Origin: Pseudomonas sp. SCA2728.1_7
Lineage (GTDB): Bacteria; Pseudomonadota; Gammaproteobacteria; Pseudomonadales; Pseudomonadaceae
NCBI RefSeq assembly: GCF_018138145.1
Contig: NZ_CP073104.1
Location: 5,213,001 to 5,277,000 of the forward strand
Reading direction: 5' to 3'
DNA: 64,000 nt
In this document: positions 38,567 to 47,452 of the stretch, piece after piece
How the letters are laid out: each line of letters starts with the position of its first letter
How positions within the stretch are numbered: position 1 is the stretch's first letter
Notes under the pieces: model-generated
The model's database searches: none
What the model was told of the DNA's origin: nothing
Seen by the model: only the letters and a program-made list of their open reading frames with translations
Program-made: the position numbers and the translations under genes

Positions 38567-39196
38567 ATGTACTGGACCGAGTTCTTGACCGTTGCACTGA
38601 TCCACTTGTTGGCCGTCGCCAGCCCCGGCCCGGACTTTGCCGTTGTGGTGCGCGAGAGCGTGACCCACGGTCGCCGCGCCGGCACCTGGACCGCGCTGGG
38701 CGTGGGCACGGCGATTTTCCTCCACGTTGGTTATTCGTTGCTGGGGATCGGCCTGATCGTGTCGCAGTCGATCGTGCTGTTCAACGCCTTGAAATGGGCC
38801 GCAGCCGCTTACTTGCTGTACATCGGCTTCAAGGCGCTGCGCGCGCAACCGGCGAAAGTCGTGGCCGATGATCTGCACAAAGAGGCGGGCGTTCGCACCG
38901 CTCGCGGCGCGTTCACCTCAGGCTTCGTGACCAATGGCCTGAACCCGAAAGCCACGCTGTTCTTCCTGTCGCTGTTCACCGTGGTGATCAATCCGCACAC
39001 GCCGCTGGCGGTGCAGGCCGGTTACGGGGTTTATCTGGCGGTCGCGACTGCGTTTTGGTTCTGTCTGGTGGCAATGCTGTTCAGTCAGCAACGGGTGCGT
39101 GCCGGTTTCGCCCGTATGGGCCACTGGTTTGATCGCACGATGGGCGCGGTGCTGATCGCTCTCGGCGTGAAAATCGCGTTTACCGAGATGCATTGA
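38567..39196 (+). CDS. LysE/RhtB-family amino acid exporter
   Basis: The 209-residue membrane protein has about six segments and starts MYWTEFLTVALIHLLAVASPGPDFAVVVRES, whose SPGPDF motif is diagnostic of the RhtB/LysE superfamily. The ATG follows AAAGGAG. Such carriers export amino acids or homoserine lactones; the substrate is unknown here. It is divergent from hprA and followed by a REPIN. Confidence 0.93.
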   Translation: MYWTEFLTVALIHLLAVASPGPDFAVVVRESVTHGRRAGTWTALGVGTAIFLHVGYSLLGIGLIVSQSIVLFNALKWAAAAYLLYIGFKALRAQPAKVVADDLHKEAGVRTARGAFTSGFVTNGLNPKATLFFLSLFTVVINPHTPLAVQAGYGVYLAVATAFWFCLVAMLFSQQRVRAGFARMGHWFDRTMGAVLIALGVKIAFTEMH

Positions 39197-39218
39197 TCTC
39201 AGAACCGCGACTTGAACC

Positions 39219-39308
39219 TGTGGGAGCGAGCCTGCTCGCGAAGGCGTTGGGTCAGTCGACATTATTGGTGGCTGAAAGACCGCTTTCGCGAGCAGGCTCG
39301 CTCCCACA
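39219..39308. repeat. REPIN (GTGGGAGCGAGCC variant)
   Basis: The outer arms TGTGGGAGCGAGCCTGCTCG and its reverse complement flank an imperfect inner stem (AAGGCGTTGGGTCAG...). It lies between the convergent LysE-type and AraC-type genes. Confidence 0.9.
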
Positions 39309-39313
39309 GGGTC

Positions 39314-40078
39314 TTACACAAGCTCGCTGAGCTTGCTCAGGGTATTCAGATATTCGCGGGGATTTTCCCCAAGCAAACGACGAAACATCGCGCTGAACGC
39401 CCGCGCGCTGCCGTAACCCAAATCCTGCGCCACACGCTGCACGCTGTCCCCGGCGAGCAGGCGCGGCAGGGCTTCCATCAGGCGCAGTTGCTGGCGCCAG
39501 GCGTTGAAACTCATCTGCACTTGTTGCTGAAACAGCCGTGCCAACGTGCGTGAGCTAGCGCCGACCTGCTGCGCCCAGTCTTCCAGGGTATTGGCATGAT
39601 CGGGGGTGTGCAGCATTGCCAGACAGATGTTTTGCAGGCGCCGGTCAGTGGGCATCGGAATGTGCAGTGGCAGGTTTTCCAGGCTGGCAAGTTCCTCCAG
39701 CATCAGTTGCTGAATCAGCGGATTGTCGGCATGCGGCGGCCCTTGCACGGCTCGCAGGATCAGCTCGCGCAGCAGCGGCGTCACGGCCAATACGCAGCAC
39801 TGTTGCAGGCTGGCGGGTGACAATTCTGGCGCGATGAACAGCGAGCGCATCTGCACATCGCCGCTCATGAAAATCTCGTGCGCCACCTCGGGTGGAATCC
39901 ATACCGCGCGACTCGGCGGAATCACCCACGCCCCCGATTGCGTGACCACACGCATGATCCCGCTGACGGCATACAGCAGTTGCGCCTCGCGATGCAGGTG
40001 CAGCGGCTGGTGCGCGCCATCCAGATAATCCCGAGGGTAGGCGCTCACCGGGCCGTGTTCGAAGTGGCTGATTAACAT
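39314..40078 (-). CDS. AraC-family transcriptional regulator
   Basis: The 254-residue protein has an N-terminal cupin-like sensing domain (YLDGAHQPLHLHREAQLLYAV) and a C-terminal double helix-turn-helix. The second helix is SVQRVAQDLGYGSARAFSAMFRRLLGENPREY. The start at 40078 (MLISHFEHGPVS) was preferred over one at 40165 that would run into the start codon of the divergent MFS gene; no strong ribosome site was seen at either. It probably controls the divergent transporter gene. Confidence 0.87.
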   Translation of the reverse strand: MLISHFEHGPVSAYPRDYLDGAHQPLHLHREAQLLYAVSGIMRVVTQSGAWVIPPSRAVWIPPEVAHEIFMSGDVQMRSLFIAPELSPASLQQCCVLAVTPLLRELILRAVQGPPHADNPLIQQLMLEELASLENLPLHIPMPTDRRLQNICLAMLHTPDHANTLEDWAQQVGASSRTLARLFQQQVQMSFNAWRQQLRLMEALPRLLAGDSVQRVAQDLGYGSARAFSAMFRRLLGENPREYLNTLSKLSELV

Positions 40079-40163
40079 GTCTGATTTGATGAGTTGCTTG
40101 GCAGGAATGCGCTTTACGGCCAACTTAGCATAAGCGCCACACAACAACGTAAAGCGTGCCGCC

Positions 40164-41348
40164 ATGAATCAATCCCGTAATGTCATCCGCTACATCAACG
40201 CCGCCCATGTGATCGATCACATGTTCATGCTTATTTTTCCCGCCGCCGTGCTCGGCATGACTCAAGCGTTCGGTCTCGATTACGCCGCGCTGATCGGCCT
40301 GTCGCTGGGCGGCTTCATTGCCTTCGGCGCCTGTTCGCTGCCCGCTGGTTGGCTTGGTGATCACTGGAGTCGGCGGCAGATGATGCTGGTGTTTTTCTTC
40401 GGCATCGGCGCCTCGGCGATCTTTACCGGCCTGAGTAACAGTCCGACGATGCTGGTGATCGGCCTGACCCTGATCGGTATTTTCGCTGCGATCTATCACC
40501 CGGTGGGCACGGCGATGCTGGTGGCCTACGCGCAAAACCGTGGCCGTGAAATCGGCATCAACGGCATGTGGGGCAATCTTGGCGTGGCGTTTTCGGCGCT
40601 GATCACCGGTTTGCTGGTGGCGCAGTTCGGCTGGCGCTCAGCGTTCCTGTTACCGGGGGCGGTGGCGATTGTGCTGGGTTTTGGCTTCGCCTTGCAGGTG
40701 CGTGAGGAACCGATTCCGAAGCGTGCGCACACACCACTCAAAGGCGCCGCCGGCCAGCGTATCTCGATGATGATGGTGTTCGGCGTGCTGGCGTTGGCCA
40801 CGGCTACCGGCGGCGTGGTGTTCAACGCCACCACCATGACCTATCCGAAGCTGTTTCAGGAACGTTTGCATGAGCTGTTCGCCTCGCCGCAAACCCTCGG
40901 CGTGGTGGTCAGTCTGGCCTATGCCTTTGGTGCGGTTGCGCAGTTGAGCATCGGTCGAGTGCTGCATCGGCTCAGCCTGAAATGGCCGTTCATTGTCCTG
41001 ACGCTGTGCCAGGCACCGCTGCTGTTTGCGCTGGCCTATGCCGACGGCTGGGCGGTGATCGCCCTCGGTGCGGCGTTCATGTTCGTGGTGTTCGGGCAGG
41101 TAACAGTGAACGATGCGATGGTTGCCAACTTCGTCGCCCCACAGTGGCAATCACGGGTGTTCGCCCTGCGTTACTGTTTATCGTTCGGTGCCAGTGCGAC
41201 GGCGATTCCGCTGATTTCCTATGTCGAACCGCGCCATGGTTTTGTAGGCCTGTACTTGATTCTTGCGGGTTTCGGCGCGTTGACCTTCCTCGCTGCGGTG
41301 GTTTTCCCACGCACGCCTTCCGAGGAGGCAGTAGGACAAACCGCCTGA
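40164..41348 (+). CDS. MFS transporter
   Basis: The 394-residue protein has about 12 hydrophobic segments and the MFS loop GWLGDHWSRRQMM between segments 2 and 3. The opening (NVIRYINAAHVIDHMFMLIFP) resembles the fosmidomycin-resistance branch as I remember it. The substrate is unknown. It is divergent from the AraC-family regulator with an 85-base gap between the chosen starts, suggesting that regulator controls it. Confidence 0.9.
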   Translation: MNQSRNVIRYINAAHVIDHMFMLIFPAAVLGMTQAFGLDYAALIGLSLGGFIAFGACSLPAGWLGDHWSRRQMMLVFFFGIGASAIFTGLSNSPTMLVIGLTLIGIFAAIYHPVGTAMLVAYAQNRGREIGINGMWGNLGVAFSALITGLLVAQFGWRSAFLLPGAVAIVLGFGFALQVREEPIPKRAHTPLKGAAGQRISMMMVFGVLALATATGGVVFNATTMTYPKLFQERLHELFASPQTLGVVVSLAYAFGAVAQLSIGRVLHRLSLKWPFIVLTLCQAPLLFALAYADGWAVIALGAAFMFVVFGQVTVNDAMVANFVAPQWQSRVFALRYCLSFGASATAIPLISYVEPRHGFVGLYLILAGFGALTFLAAVVFPRTPSEEAVGQTA

Positions 41349-41494
41349 TCGATGACGAAAACCGGCAAATGCTGGCGCAAAGCTAGCATTTGTACGGCTT
41401 TGCAAATCATTCCTTTGGCTGATTTGGCTGGCGTATAAGGGTTCTAGAGTACCAATCTCTACGCCAACACCGTGCAGTCAGAAAAGGGATTCTT

Positions 41495-43177
41495 ATGTTG
41501 CAGACTCGCGTCATTCCCCCGGCCGATGGGGCCTACCAGTATCCATTGCTGATCAAACGGCTGCTGATGTCCGGTGCCCGTTACGAGAAAACCCGCGAGA
41601 TCATTTACCGCGACCAGATTCGCTATAGCTACCCGACCCTGATCGAGCGCGTGGCGCGGTTGGCCAACGTGCTGACGACGGCCGGTGTGAAGGCCGGTGA
41701 CACCGTGGCGGTGATGGACTGGGACAGTCACCGTTACCTGGAATGCATGTTCGCGATACCGATGATTGGCGCGGTGATCCACACGATCAACGTGCGCCTG
41801 TCGCCGGAGCAGATCCTTTACACCATGAACCACGCCGAGGACCGCTTTGTGCTGGTCAACAGCGAGTTTGTCGGCCTCTACCAGGCGATCGCACCGCACC
41901 TGACCACGGTCGAGAACACCCTGCTGCTGACCGATCTGCCAGAGAAAACCGCCGATCTGCCGAATCTGGTCGGCGAGTACGAGCAACTGCTGGCGGCGGC
42001 GAGTACGCAGTACGATTTCCAGGACTTCGACGAAAATTCGGTCGCCACCACGTTCTACACCACCGGCACCACCGGCAACCCGAAAGGCGTGTATTTCACC
42101 CACCGGCAACTGGTGCTGCACACCATGGGCGTGTCGACGATCATGGGCTCCATCGACAGCGTGCGCTTGCTCGGCACCAACGATGTGTACATGCCGATCA
42201 CCCCGATGTTCCACGTTCACGCCTGGGGTCTGCCGTACGTGGCGACCATGCTTGGCCTTAAGCAGGTTTATCCGGGGCGCTACGATCCTGAGTTTCTCGT
42301 GGAGTTGTGGCGCAAAGAGAAGGTCACCTTCTCCCACTGCGTGCCAACCATTCTGCAAATGCTGCTTAACGCCAAGGGCGCACAAGGCACCGATTTCGGC
42401 GGCTGGAAAATCGTCATTGGCGGCAGTGCGCTCAATCGCACGCTTTACGAAACCGCCAAGGCGCGGGGCATTCAGCTGACTGCCGCGTATGGCATGTCGG
42501 AAACGGGTCCGCTGGTGTCCTGTGCGCACCTCAATGACGAGTTGATGGCCGGCACCGAAGACGAACGCACCACTTACCGGATCAAGGCCGGTGTACCGGG
42601 GCCGCTGGTGGAAGCGGCGATTGTCGACGGCGAGGGTAACTTTCTCCCGGCCGATGGCGAGACCCAAGGCGAATTGGTGCTGCGCGCGCCGTGGCTCACC
42701 GAGGGCTATTTCAACGAGCCGCAGAAGGGTGCCGAGCTCTGGGCTGGCGGCTGGCTGCATACCGGCGATGTCGCCACGCTCGACAGCATGGGCGTGATCG
42801 ACATCCGCGACCGCATCAAGGATGTGATCAAGACCGGCGGCGAGTGGATCTCCTCGCTGGACCTCGAAGACCTGATCAGCCGTCACGTCGCGGTACGCGA
42901 AGTAGCAGTGGTGGGCATCGCCGATCCGCAGTGGGGCGAGCGTCCGTTTGCCTTGCTGGTGATCCGCGAAGGGCACGTGATCGGGGCGCGCGAGCTCAAG
43001 GAACACCTCAAGCCGTTCGTGGAATTGGGCCACCTGAGCAAGTGGGCGATTCCGAGTCAGATTGCCCTTGTTACCGAAATTCCCAAGACCAGTGTCGGCA
43101 AGCTCGACAAGAAGCGCATCCGCCTCGACATCACCGAATGGCAGGCCAACAACAGCACCTTCCTCTCGACACTTTGA
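41495..43177 (+). CDS. alkK: Medium-chain fatty acid--CoA ligase (AlkK-like)
   Basis: The enzyme activates fatty acids to acyl-CoA with ATP. The 560-residue protein has the AMP-binding motif YTTGTTGNPKGVYFTH at about residues 188-203, AAYGMSETGPLVS, the GWLHTGDVATLD block and the C-terminal KTSVGKLDKKRIR lysine. The start at 41495 follows AAAAGGGATT. Downstream lie DUF1302 and DUF1329 genes in the same direction, and a large LuxR regulator. The chain-length call is by resemblance to AlkK; the substrate range needs assay. Confidence 0.88.
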   Translation: MLQTRVIPPADGAYQYPLLIKRLLMSGARYEKTREIIYRDQIRYSYPTLIERVARLANVLTTAGVKAGDTVAVMDWDSHRYLECMFAIPMIGAVIHTINVRLSPEQILYTMNHAEDRFVLVNSEFVGLYQAIAPHLTTVENTLLLTDLPEKTADLPNLVGEYEQLLAAASTQYDFQDFDENSVATTFYTTGTTGNPKGVYFTHRQLVLHTMGVSTIMGSIDSVRLLGTNDVYMPITPMFHVHAWGLPYVATMLGLKQVYPGRYDPEFLVELWRKEKVTFSHCVPTILQMLLNAKGAQGTDFGGWKIVIGGSALNRTLYETAKARGIQLTAAYGMSETGPLVSCAHLNDELMAGTEDERTTYRIKAGVPGPLVEAAIVDGEGNFLPADGETQGELVLRAPWLTEGYFNEPQKGAELWAGGWLHTGDVATLDSMGVIDIRDRIKDVIKTGGEWISSLDLEDLISRHVAVREVAVVGIADPQWGERPFALLVIREGHVIGARELKEHLKPFVELGHLSKWAIPSQIALVTEIPKTSVGKLDKKRIRLDITEWQANNSTFLSTL

Positions 43178-43184
43178 GTGTCTG

Positions 43185-43234
43185 CTGGCGCGCCGAAAAC
43201 GGCGCGCCAGACCCACCAAGCAAGCGCTTGGCTT
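43185..43234. promoter_or_regulatory. Hairpin and palindrome between the ligase and DUF1302 genes
   Basis: CTGGCGCGCCG pairs with CGGCGCGCCAG around AAAA (43185-43210) just after the ligase stop, without a T run. Next, CAAGCGCTTG (43221-43230), within AAGCAAGCGCTTGGCTT, is a palindrome of the kind TetR-family acyl-CoA-responsive regulators bind. The 337-bp gap up to the DUF1302 start holds no other gene. Confidence 0.45.
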
Positions 43235-43514
43235 GTGAAATCGAAAAATTAGGCCATCCTTGCCGTGCCGACATGCGTCGGACTGGCGAAAGGACTGTTC
43301 CAGAGTGGCCGGCAGCTGCAAATCACACTTTAGAGGGATCAAGCAGTACCACCTGCTGGCTATAGTCCGCTCAAGGATTTTTAAGAACGGGGCACACGCA
43401 CAAATCGGGGCGATGCATCTTTGGAGTGACGTCGGGCTGTCTCTGGCACCCGGTCCTTCGGACGTTTTTAAAAGTACTCACTGCCATAACAATAATGCAC
43501 ATGGAGTAGCGTCG

Positions 43515-45404
43515 ATGACCTCAGTAAACCAGTTCTGGCGCCGGGCGAAACTGCCTCTGGCAGTCAGTCTTGCCTCTTCGCTCGCCGGGCCCGCATTCGG
43601 CGTCAGTTTCAACGTCGGTGAAATCGAAGGCCAGTTCGACTCGTCCCTGTCGATCGGTGCCAGTTGGTCTACTCAGAGCCCGAACAAGAACCTGATCGGC
43701 GTCAACAACGGCGGCCACGGCCTGTCGCAGACGTCCGATGACGGTCACGCCAACTTCAAGAGCGGTGAAACCTTTTCGAAGATCTTCAAGGGCATCCATG
43801 ACCTTGAACTGAAATACGGCGACACCGGTGTGTTCGTCCGTGGCAAATACTGGTACGACTTCGAACTCAAGGATGAAAGCCGCGAGTTCAAGGACATCAG
43901 CGACTCGGGTCGCAAAGAGGGCGCCAAGTCGTCCGGCGGGCAGATCCTCGACGCCTTCGTTTACCACAACTATTCGATTGCCGATCAGCCGGGCTCCGTG
44001 CGTCTGGGCAAGCAGGTCGTGAGCTGGGGTGAAAGTACCTTCATCGGCGGCGGCATCAACTCGATCAACCCGATCGACGTTTCCGCGTTCCGTCGTCCGG
44101 GCGCCGAGATCAAGGAAGGCCTGATCCCGGTCAACATGTTCTACGTATCGCAGAGCCTCACCGAAAACCTGTCGGCCGAAGCGTTCTATCAGCTGGAATG
44201 GGACCAGACCGTCGTCGACAACTGCGGCACGTTCTTCTCGCAGCCGGACATCGTGGCCGACGGTTGCAACGACAACCTGCGCGTGCTGAACAAGCGTTCG
44301 CAAATCCCGGCCATCGCTTTGGGGCCATTGGCGGCCAACGGTGTCAACGTCAACGAAGAAGGCGTTCTGGTGCGCCGTGGTCCGGACCGCGATGCCCGTG
44401 ACAGCGGCCAGTGGGGCGCGTCCTTCAAGTACATGTACGAGCCGCTCGATACCGAGTTCGGCGCCTACTTCATGAACTACCACAGCCGTGCGCCGATCTT
44501 CAGCGCCACCGGTGCTCCGCAATCGGTCTACAACACCGCGCGCGCTCTGCCGGGGCCGTTTGCGGCACTTGCACCACTGCTGGTCGCGGGCAACTCGAAC
44601 TACTTCATCGAATATCCAGAAGACATTCGCCTCTACGGTCTGAGCTTCTCCACCACTCTGCCTACCGGTACGGCGTGGAGCGGTGAGATCAGCTACCGTC
44701 CAAACGCGCCGGTACAACTGAACTCCACCGACATTCTGTTCGCCGGTGTGCGTCCGATCGGCGGTGCACTGACCAACGCATCGATACTCAATGGTGTGCC
44801 GGGTCAGGACCTGCATGGCTACGAGCGCAAGGAAATCACCCAGATCCAGACGACGTTCACGCACTTCTTCGATCAGGTCATGGGCGCCAGCCGTCTGACC
44901 CTCGTCGGTGAAGTCGGCGCGACCTACGTCGGCGGGCTGGAAAGCCGTTCCGACAAGCGTTATGGCCGCGATCCGGTGTATGGCCCGGGTGAATTGCCAG
45001 CCACTGGCACAACCGACACCTGCGCCAACATTCTCAACGCCAGCACCATCAACGGGGCCGGGCCGGGTTCGCCGCAGAACAACCGCAGCCGCAATTGCGA
45101 TAACGACGGCTTCACCACCTCAATGTCGTGGGGCTACCGTGGTCGCGCCATCTGGGAATACAACGACGTCTTTGCCGGTGTGAACCTCAAGCCGAACGTG
45201 GCCTGGTCGCACGACGTCAGCGGTTACTCGCCAGGCCCTGGCGGCAACTTCGAGGAAGGTCGCAAAGCGGTCAGCCTGGGTGTTGATGCCGAATACCAGA
45301 ACACCTACACCGCGAGCCTGGCTTACACCAACTTCTTTGACGGCAAGTACACCACTGTGGATGACCGCGACTTCGTTGCGCTCAGCTTCGGCGTGAACTT
45401 CTAA
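43515..45404 (+). CDS. DUF1302 outer-membrane porin-like protein
   Basis: The 629-residue protein begins MTSVNQFWRRAKLPLAVSLASSLAGPAFGVSF, a signal peptide. Beta-strand-rich sequence ends in a terminal aromatic residue (FGVNF), as in outer-membrane barrels. DUF1302 proteins are usually paired with DUF1329 proteins, as here (26-base gap). Clusters elsewhere in Pseudomonas often add an RND/MMPL exporter, which is absent here. The start at 43515 (ATG ACC TCA) lies within a longer frame that includes the promoter. A role in uptake of lipids or hydrophobic substrates, linked to the upstream ligase, is inferred. Confidence 0.88.
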   Translation: MTSVNQFWRRAKLPLAVSLASSLAGPAFGVSFNVGEIEGQFDSSLSIGASWSTQSPNKNLIGVNNGGHGLSQTSDDGHANFKSGETFSKIFKGIHDLELKYGDTGVFVRGKYWYDFELKDESREFKDISDSGRKEGAKSSGGQILDAFVYHNYSIADQPGSVRLGKQVVSWGESTFIGGGINSINPIDVSAFRRPGAEIKEGLIPVNMFYVSQSLTENLSAEAFYQLEWDQTVVDNCGTFFSQPDIVADGCNDNLRVLNKRSQIPAIALGPLAANGVNVNEEGVLVRRGPDRDARDSGQWGASFKYMYEPLDTEFGAYFMNYHSRAPIFSATGAPQSVYNTARALPGPFAALAPLLVAGNSNYFIEYPEDIRLYGLSFSTTLPTGTAWSGEISYRPNAPVQLNSTDILFAGVRPIGGALTNASILNGVPGQDLHGYERKEITQIQTTFTHFFDQVMGASRLTLVGEVGATYVGGLESRSDKRYGRDPVYGPGELPATGTTDTCANILNASTINGAGPGSPQNNRSRNCDNDGFTTSMSWGYRGRAIWEYNDVFAGVNLKPNVAWSHDVSGYSPGPGGNFEEGRKAVSLGVDAEYQNTYTASLAYTNFFDGKYTTVDDRDFVALSFGVNF

Positions 45405-45430
45405 GCACTGCATTCAGGACGAACGAATTT

Positions 45431-46795
45431 ATGAAAATAACAAAGAGTCTGTTCCACGCCGGTGTTCTGGGTCTGTCGCTGCTGGCGACCGGCGTCATGG
45501 CCGCGGTGCCTGCTGCCGAAGCCGATAAACTGGGCAAGAGCCTGACGCCGATGGGCGCGGAAATGGCCGGCAATGCCGACAATTCGATCCCGGCGTGGAA
45601 GCCGCTGGCGAAAAACGCCGGCACGGTCGATGCGCGTGGTTTCCTGTCCAACCCTTACGCCAGTGAACAACCGCTGTTCACCATCACTGCCAAGGATGTC
45701 GACAAGTACAAGGACAAGCTGGCGCCGGGTCAATACGCGATGTTCAAGCGTTACCCGGAGACCTTCAAGATGCCGGTGTACCCGTCACACCGCGGCGCGA
45801 CCGTGCCGGATGACGTGTTTGCCGCCATCAAGAAAAACGCCACCACCACCAACCTGGTGTCCGGCGGCAACGGTCTGGAGAACTTCGACACGGCAGTGCC
45901 GTTCCCGATTCCGAAAAGCGGTGTGGAAGTCATCTGGAACCACATCACCCGCTATCGCGGCGGCAGCGTGACCCGTCTGGTAACCCAGGCCACGCCGCAA
46001 CCGAACGGCTCGTACAGCCTGGTGTACTTCCAGGATCAGTTCGTGTTCCGCGACAAGATGAAGGACTACGACCCGAAAAACCCGGGCAACATCCTGTTCT
46101 ACTTCAAGCAGAAAGTGACCGCGCCAGCGCGTCTGGCCGGTGGTGTGCTGCTGGTGCACGAAACCCTCGATCAGGTGAAGGAGCCACGTTCGGCGTGGGT
46201 CTACAACGCCGGTCAGCGCCGTGTGCGTCGGGCGCCACAAGTGTCCTACGACGGCCCGGGTACTGCGGCGGATGGCCTGCGTACCTCCGACAACCTCGAC
46301 ATGTTCAACGGTGCACCGGATCGCTACGACTGGAAACTCGAAGGCAAGAAAGAGATGTACATCGCCTCCGACAGCTACAAGCTCGACGATCCGAAACTGA
46401 AATACGCCGACATCATCAAGGCCGGCCACATCAACCAGGACCTGGCGCGTTACGAGCTGCGCCGCGTCTGGCATGTGGTAGCAACCCTGAAGGAAGGTCA
46501 GCGTCACATCTACGCCAAGCGTGACTTCTACATCGACGAAGACACCTGGCAGGCAGCAGTGATCGACCACTATGACGGTCGTGGTCAACTGTGGCGCGTT
46601 GCTGAAGCACACGCCGAGAACTACTACGACAAGCAAGTGCCGTGGTATGCCCTGGAAACCCTTTACGACCTGCAGTCCGGCCGCTATCTGGCACTGGGCA
46701 TGAAGAACGAAGAGAAGAGTGCGTATGACTTCGGCTTCACTGCCACCACCAGCGACTTCACCCCGGCCGCATTGCGTCAGGATGGTGTTCGCTAA
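45431..46795 (+). CDS. DUF1329 periplasmic or outer-membrane-associated protein
   Basis: The 454-residue protein starts with a signal peptide (MKITKSLFHAGVLGLSLLATGVMAA). It contains DUF1329 segments such as GVEVIWNHITRYRGGSVTR, RRAPQVSYDGPGTAADGLRTSDNLDMFNG and YAKRDFYIDEDTWQAAVIDHYDGRGQLWRVAE. The latter part resembles LolA/LolB-like lipid carriers in layout. It is the partner of the DUF1302 gene and the last gene before a terminator. The function is not established. Confidence 0.9.
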   Translation: MKITKSLFHAGVLGLSLLATGVMAAVPAAEADKLGKSLTPMGAEMAGNADNSIPAWKPLAKNAGTVDARGFLSNPYASEQPLFTITAKDVDKYKDKLAPGQYAMFKRYPETFKMPVYPSHRGATVPDDVFAAIKKNATTTNLVSGGNGLENFDTAVPFPIPKSGVEVIWNHITRYRGGSVTRLVTQATPQPNGSYSLVYFQDQFVFRDKMKDYDPKNPGNILFYFKQKVTAPARLAGGVLLVHETLDQVKEPRSAWVYNAGQRRVRRAPQVSYDGPGTAADGLRTSDNLDMFNGAPDRYDWKLEGKKEMYIASDSYKLDDPKLKYADIIKAGHINQDLARYELRRVWHVVATLKEGQRHIYAKRDFYIDEDTWQAAVIDHYDGRGQLWRVAEAHAENYYDKQVPWYALETLYDLQSGRYLALGMKNEEKSAYDFGFTATTSDFTPAALRQDGVR

Positions 46796-46826
46796 ACCGC
46801 TGTAAAACCGAGGCCGCATCCTCGTG

Positions 46827-46860
46827 AAAACGCCCCGACTGGTTCGGGGCGTTTTTTTTT
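46827..46860 (+). terminator. Rho-independent terminator after the DUF1329 gene
   Basis: AACGCCCCGA pairs with TCGGGGCGTT around a short loop and is followed by a run of T. Confidence 0.92.
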
Positions 46861-46889
46861 GCGCGGCCTCCGCGCCTTCGAACCGCTTT

Positions 46890-47313
46890 TGTAGGAGCTG
46901 CCGAAGGCTGCGATCTTTTGATCTTTTGTTTGGACCGTGGGTTTTGGGGGCATATCCGTTGCTGTGGCTGGGGCCTCTGGCGGTTTCGCTCTTACAGCGA
47001 GTCCCTTTTTCAAACGCCGGAGTGCCGGCCCAGCAAAAAGGAACCAAAAGGCTTGGCCCCCGGCGTACGGCACTTCGCTTAGGCTCGGTGTTCCCTCGCT
47101 ACGGTGTTCATCCGGGGGCATCGCCTACGGTTTGCTTCGCTGCACCTCCTCTCGATGTATGCGGCTACGCCGCACGGCGCTGCGCGCCTGCCCCGGATGA
47201 ACACCTTCGCTCGGCCTGCCGATGGGGGCGAAAATCAAAAGCCAGATCAAAAGCCAGATCAAAAGCAGGAGCCAAAGCAGATCAAAAGATCGCAGCCTTC
47301 GGCAGCTCCTACA
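46890..47313. repeat. Composite element: 34-bp perfect terminal inverted repeats around a structured core
   Basis: The left end (46890-46923) and right end (47280-47313) are exact 34-bp reverse complements beginning TGTAGGAGCTGCCGAAGGCT. Inside lie a perfect 14-bp inverted repeat (47104-47117 and 47191-47204, GTGTTCATCCGGGG) with a 73-base loop, and tandem 12-bp repeats of ATCAAAAGCCAG at about 47234-47269. No convincing protein gene is present. It may be a non-autonomous mobile element. Confidence 0.8.
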
Positions 47314-47452
47314 GGTCGAAATGGGGGGGAATGGCGCATTCTGGAAAGACTTTTGTAGCCATTTGTAGCAGCAACCTTCATTCCCGGTACGTTTAAGGCT
47401 AGTCTGCGGACATCTGCAACGCCGCCAACAGCAATTCGAACAAGAGCCGGCC

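Noticed and set aside
41459..43342. Minus-strand open frame of 627 codons antisense to the acyl-CoA ligase
   Set aside because: The ligase has all AMP-binding motifs; this frame is His/Gln/Arg-rich shadow sequence.
43440..43475. Possible sigma-54 promoter (TGGCACCCGGTCC) before the DUF1302 gene
   Set aside because: The -24 half is reasonable but the -12 half lacks the GC/TTGC element at the right spacing.
43521..44864. Minus-strand open frame of 447 codons antisense to the DUF1302 gene
   Set aside because: Shadow of the DUF1302 gene, which has a signal peptide and the partner DUF1329 gene.
46824..47396. Small proteins in several frames inside the composite repeat (up to 190 codons)
   Set aside because: The frames follow the repeat structure, contain tandem KPDQ-like repeats and lack start sites; they are probably not translated genes.
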